Origin: an uncultured Limosilactobacillus sp.
Lineage (GTDB): Bacteria; Bacillota; Bacilli; Lactobacillales; Lactobacillaceae
DNA: 64,000 nt
Assembly (NCBI RefSeq): GCF_934202705.1
Contig: NZ_CAKPYE010000009.1
Location: forward strand, 1-64,000
Reading direction: 5' to 3'
Every line of letters begins with the position of its first letter. Positions within the stretch are counted from its first letter, which is position 1. The notes below the pieces were generated by a model, which saw only the letters and a list, made by a program, of their open reading frames with translations, made no database searches and had not been told where the DNA came from. A program made the translations under genes and the position numbers. Positions 61,706 to 64,000 of the stretch are shown here, piece by piece.

Positions 61706-62722
61706 CTATTTTTCAAGTCCAGTTACTACGTGGAAGTCCTTTTCTTCACCTGGTTGGAGCATAATTAATGTTCCGGCCTTCTTAGCTGCAGTCTGCCCTT
61801 CTGGGGTACAAGTTCCTGGAAGACAGTAGGCGGCAACTTGTTGATCTGCATTATAGAGAATCCACCGCGTGACGATTGGTAGATTTGCTGTTTCATAAGT
61901 AGTCAAGAAGCTGTGTCCATTGCCTAAGTCCATCCGGAATTCTGCTTTGTCGGTATACTTCCGTAAATCTTTGGAGAAGAAGACAATTTCTGGATCATAG
62001 TGACTAGCATCATCCAGCTTGTCAATCATCTTGCCACTCTTTTCCAATTCATCAGTAAACTTGGTCCATTCTGGAGTTGGGTGAACGTGATCAGGAACAG
62101 AAGTCCGTAATTGGAAAGCTTCATCAGGAATGTTTGAAGTCATTACTGCATTGTCAACGTAGGCATAACAGAGGTGACACATGTATTGCAACGTCATTGG
62201 TGCACAACCGGAAAGGTTCTTAACGTGTTGACGAATGTCAAACAATCCACTGTCCTTGTGTATTGTCACTGATGGTTTTTCGATGTAATGATCACCAAAG
62301 CCCTTGATGTATTCATAATCACTTTGCACAGTAATCGTGTCATCACCGATTTCGAGGTAAGCATGATCCATTCGTGCAGTAGCTGCTTCACCGTGTTGAA
62401 CATGATGGTCTTCTGGGCCAGGGTTACCATTAGCTAATAATCCAGAGGTAAATTCAAAGGCTCCATAAGTATCAGCAATTTGCTTACCCCAGTGTGGTTG
62501 CTTGAAACCATCCTTTTCCTTGAGGTTAATGCCATCAAAGACCGCATCCCAAACAATTAATCCATAAAAAGGTAATAACGTTAGGTATCCACGACTGTTG
62601 GAAACTTTTAATGCTTCAATGCCATCAGGAAACTTATATGTTTCGGCCTTAAAATTATCATCTTCATAGAGCAGATATTTTGCATCTGAAAACATTGCAT
62701 GATTTAAGTTAAATCGTTTCAT
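61706..62722 (-). CDS. Aldose-1-epimerase-like protein, probable deoxyribose mutarotase
   Basis: A 338-residue DUF4432/galactose-mutarotase-fold protein. Candidate active-site residues are in the PEDHHVQHGEA segment and in MTLQYMCHLCYAY. Proteins of this type (DeoX/DeoM) accompany deoxyribokinase in deo operons and are thought to interconvert 2-deoxyribose anomers. I used ATG 62722, preceded by AGGTG; the earlier TTG-type start at 62737 overlaps it. It lies between deoC (19 bases) and deoK (12 bases). Confidence 0.8.
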   Translation of the reverse strand: MKRFNLNHAMFSDAKYLLYEDDNFKAETYKFPDGIEALKVSNSRGYLTLLPFYGLIVWDAVFDGINLKEKDGFKQPHWGKQIADTYGAFEFTSGLLANGNPGPEDHHVQHGEAATARMDHAYLEIGDDTITVQSDYEYIKGFGDHYIEKPSVTIHKDSGLFDIRQHVKNLSGCAPMTLQYMCHLCYAYVDNAVMTSNIPDEAFQLRTSVPDHVHPTPEWTKFTDELEKSGKMIDKLDDASHYDPEIVFFSKDLRKYTDKAEFRMDLGNGHSFLTTYETANLPIVTRWILYNADQQVAAYCLPGTCTPEGQTAAKKAGTLIMLQPGEEKDFHVVTGLEK

Positions 62723-62741
62723 TATTTTCACCTTCAATTAA

Positions 62742-63395
62742 CTATTCTTTGCCAATGATTGCCATACTATGACTAACACCAAGACGCGTAGCCCCCGCGT
62801 CGATCATTGCTTGTGCTTCTTCAGCGCTGTGGATTCCACCAGAAGCCTTTACCGCTGTGTTGCTTCCCTTAACAGCGGCTGACATCAATTTAACAGCATG
62901 AACTGTTGCCCCTTCAGTGGAGAAACCAGTGGAAGTCTTAACAAAATCAGCCCCGGTCTTAGCAACAATTTCTGAAGCCTTAGTGATTTCATCATCAGTT
63001 AAAAGGCAAGTTTCAATAATTACCTTAACCACCTTGTTAGCTGCATGACCAGCATCAACCACGGCTTGAATATCTTCTTCCACCTTGTCGTAGTGGCCAG
63101 ACTTCATTTCACCAATGTTCATGACCATGTCTAACTCGTCAACCCCATTGTCAATGGCATCTTGCGCTTCTGCCACCTTAATCTTGGTGGTGTTGGCACC
63201 GAGAGGAAAGCCGATCACACAGGCTGTTTTAACATTCGTTCCAGCAAGTGCCTTATGGGTTTTAGCAACCCAATAAGGGTTAATCATGACGGTGTGAAAA
63301 TGATTGTCGATTGCTTGCTTAATGACTGTATCAACTTGTTCTTCAGTTGCGTCCGGTGCTAATAATGTGTGATCAATGTACTTGTTAAATTCCAT
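62742..63395 (-). CDS. deoC: Deoxyribose-phosphate aldolase
   Basis: Cleaves 2-deoxyribose-5-P into acetaldehyde and glyceraldehyde-3-P. It is a 217-residue class I aldolase. Schiff-base Lys153 is in FVKTSTGF, the catalytic Asp89 in VDELDMVMNIG, and the second Lys in VKASGGIHS. I used ATG 63395, with GAGGAGGAAA upstream; the longer frame from 63416 includes the ribosome site. It is the first gene of deoC-mutarotase-deoK. Confidence 0.95.
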   Translation of the reverse strand: MEFNKYIDHTLLAPDATEEQVDTVIKQAIDNHFHTVMINPYWVAKTHKALAGTNVKTACVIGFPLGANTTKIKVAEAQDAIDNGVDELDMVMNIGEMKSGHYDKVEEDIQAVVDAGHAANKVVKVIIETCLLTDDEITKASEIVAKTGADFVKTSTGFSTEGATVHAVKLMSAAVKGSNTAVKASGGIHSAEEAQAMIDAGATRLGVSHSMAIIGKE

Positions 63396-63438
63396 AACTA
63401 ATTTCCTCCTCAGCAATCATTTGATTGCGCTTTCTTTT

Positions 63439-63512
63439 TGAATACGCTTTCATAATAACCCTTGCTTTTACATTTGTAAATAGCTAAAATGAAAAATAGT
63501 AAAGCGCTTTCA
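63439..63512. promoter_or_regulatory. Divergent deoC/deoR promoters with cre and operator palindrome
   Basis: Leftward: TTTACA (63475-63480) and TATTAT (63452-63457) with 17-base spacing, and a perfect degenerate cre, TGAAAGCGTATTCA on the minus strand (63439-63452). Rightward: TTGCTT and TAAAAT (63485-63490), 17-base spacing. TTTACATTTGTAAA (63467-63480) is a perfect palindrome shared by both, the best DeoR-operator candidate. GTAAAGCGCTTTCA (63499-63512) is cre-like. Confidence 0.65.
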
Positions 63513-63532
63513 AATTAACGGAGGTGACATTA

Positions 63533-64000
63533 ATGGCCCTGACCAAAAAAAGCGCCGCCCAATTAAAGGCGGCTATAATGGTAAGTCGTTTATATTACAT
63601 TGATAAAATCAGTCAAACTGCAATTGCACAAAAATTAAAGCTGTCACGGCCAACAGTTTCTCGATTATTACAACTGGCACAAGATCAAAATATTGTTCAG
63701 ATCACGATTAATAATCCATTTGAACAAGCTGCCAGTATCCCTCAAAAACTCATTCAAAAATACCGGTTAAAAAAAGTCCTCATTGCGGATCAGGTGGGCG
63801 ACTCTTATCAAAGCATTCTCGACCAACTAGGAATCCTGGCTGCCGATTACCTTAATTCTGTGGTTCAAGACAATGATACGATTGGTCTCACTTGGGGAAC
63901 AACCATGGCTGCCATTGCACAACACCTCCAGCCAAATCAGAAAAAAAATGTTCAGACGGTTTATCTTAAAGGAACCGTTTCTAACTCCTCTCGGAATAAC
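63533..64000 (+). CDS. deoR: SorC/DeoR-type transcriptional regulator (3' end outside window)
   Basis: The first 156 codons of a SorC-family regulator, cut by the window end. The helix-turn-helix is ISQTAIAQKLKLSRPTVSRL (about 27-46). The start of the sugar-phosphate-binding domain follows (LKKVLIADQ, GLTWGTTMAAIA). It resembles DeoR of Bacillus, which represses the deo operon and responds to deoxyribose-5-P. GAGGTG lies 6 bases before the ATG. It is divergent from deoC, which supports this role. Confidence 0.8.
   Translation, partial: MALTKKSAAQLKAAIMVSRLYYIDKISQTAIAQKLKLSRPTVSRLLQLAQDQNIVQITINNPFEQAASIPQKLIQKYRLKKVLIADQVGDSYQSILDQLGILAADYLNSVVQDNDTIGLTWGTTMAAIAQHLQPNQKKNVQTVYLKGTVSNSSRNN

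Noticed and set aside
1..64000. Insertion sequences, prophage, CRISPR arrays, tRNA or rRNA genes
   Set aside because: No transposase, integrase, phage structural gene, regular repeat-spacer pattern or tRNA-like cloverleaf was seen on reading.

Overview
The window looks like the chromosome of a lactic acid bacterium of the family Lactobacillaceae. It has mid-low GC, strong AGGAGG-type ribosome sites, a 541-residue malolactic enzyme, PepX, a proline iminopeptidase, maltose phosphorylase with beta-phosphoglucomutase, and many CcpA-type cre sites. The genus is not resolved; a host-associated heterofermenter (Limosilactobacillus-like) would fit the sialic acid genes. I saw no rRNA, tRNA, insertion sequence, prophage or CRISPR array.

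Layout. 1-3.8 kb (minus): DJ-1 protein, esterase, uracil-DNA glycosylase, ThrE-type exporter. 3.9-7.1 kb: malolactic locus with intact mleS and divergent mleR, but a malate permease gene broken by an internal deletion. 7.1-16.2 kb: a nan/nag cluster for sialic acid. nanA, nanE, an RpiR regulator, nagB and nagA run leftward. nanK, a TIM-barrel sugar isomerase-like protein, a NapA-type Na+/H+ antiporter and an SSS-family Na+ symporter run rightward. 16.2-20 kb: flavoprotein, cyclophilin, polytopic membrane protein. 20-25 kb: sucrose PTS (scrA) and sucrose-6-phosphate hydrolase (scrB) flanking a zinc alcohol dehydrogenase. 25-31.4 kb: permease, beta-lactamase-like protein, two alpha/beta hydrolases, DUF308 protein, exonuclease III. 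31.4-36.9 kb: malR, sugar transporter, maltose phosphorylase and pgmB. 37-39.8 kb: two membrane/surface genes, then Fur, a guanylate-kinase-like protein and a Nudix protein in one tight operon. 39.9-45.6 kb: amino acid permease, pepX, pip, HAD phosphatase. 45.7-53.3 kb: GH31 alpha-glucosidase with divergent LacI regulator, two tandem L,D-transpeptidases, a DHH phosphoesterase and a second sugar transporter. 53.4-57.5 kb: ABC-F protein, flavin reductase, sufS-sufU and a 28-codon ORF. 57.6-64 kb: a ribose/2-deoxyribose cluster (FucP-like permease, rbsD, rbsK, deoxyribokinase, mutarotase-like protein, deoC) with a divergent SorC/DeoR regulator cut by the window end.

The window is mainly a carbohydrate-uptake region. 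Sialic acid, sucrose, maltose, alpha-glucosides and (deoxy)ribose each have transport, catabolic enzymes and, in most cases, a local regulator. Their promoters share one design: a specific palindrome on or near the -35 box and a cre or cre-like palindrome at or just after the -10. The most unusual points are the Na+ antiporter/Na+ symporter pair with an unassigned isomerase-like enzyme in the sialic acid operon, a terminator-like hairpin in that operon's leader, the complete 2-deoxyribose module beside ribose genes, the malate permease deletion, a cysteine-free family-4-type uracil-DNA glycosylase, and several short ORFs or gene remnants.
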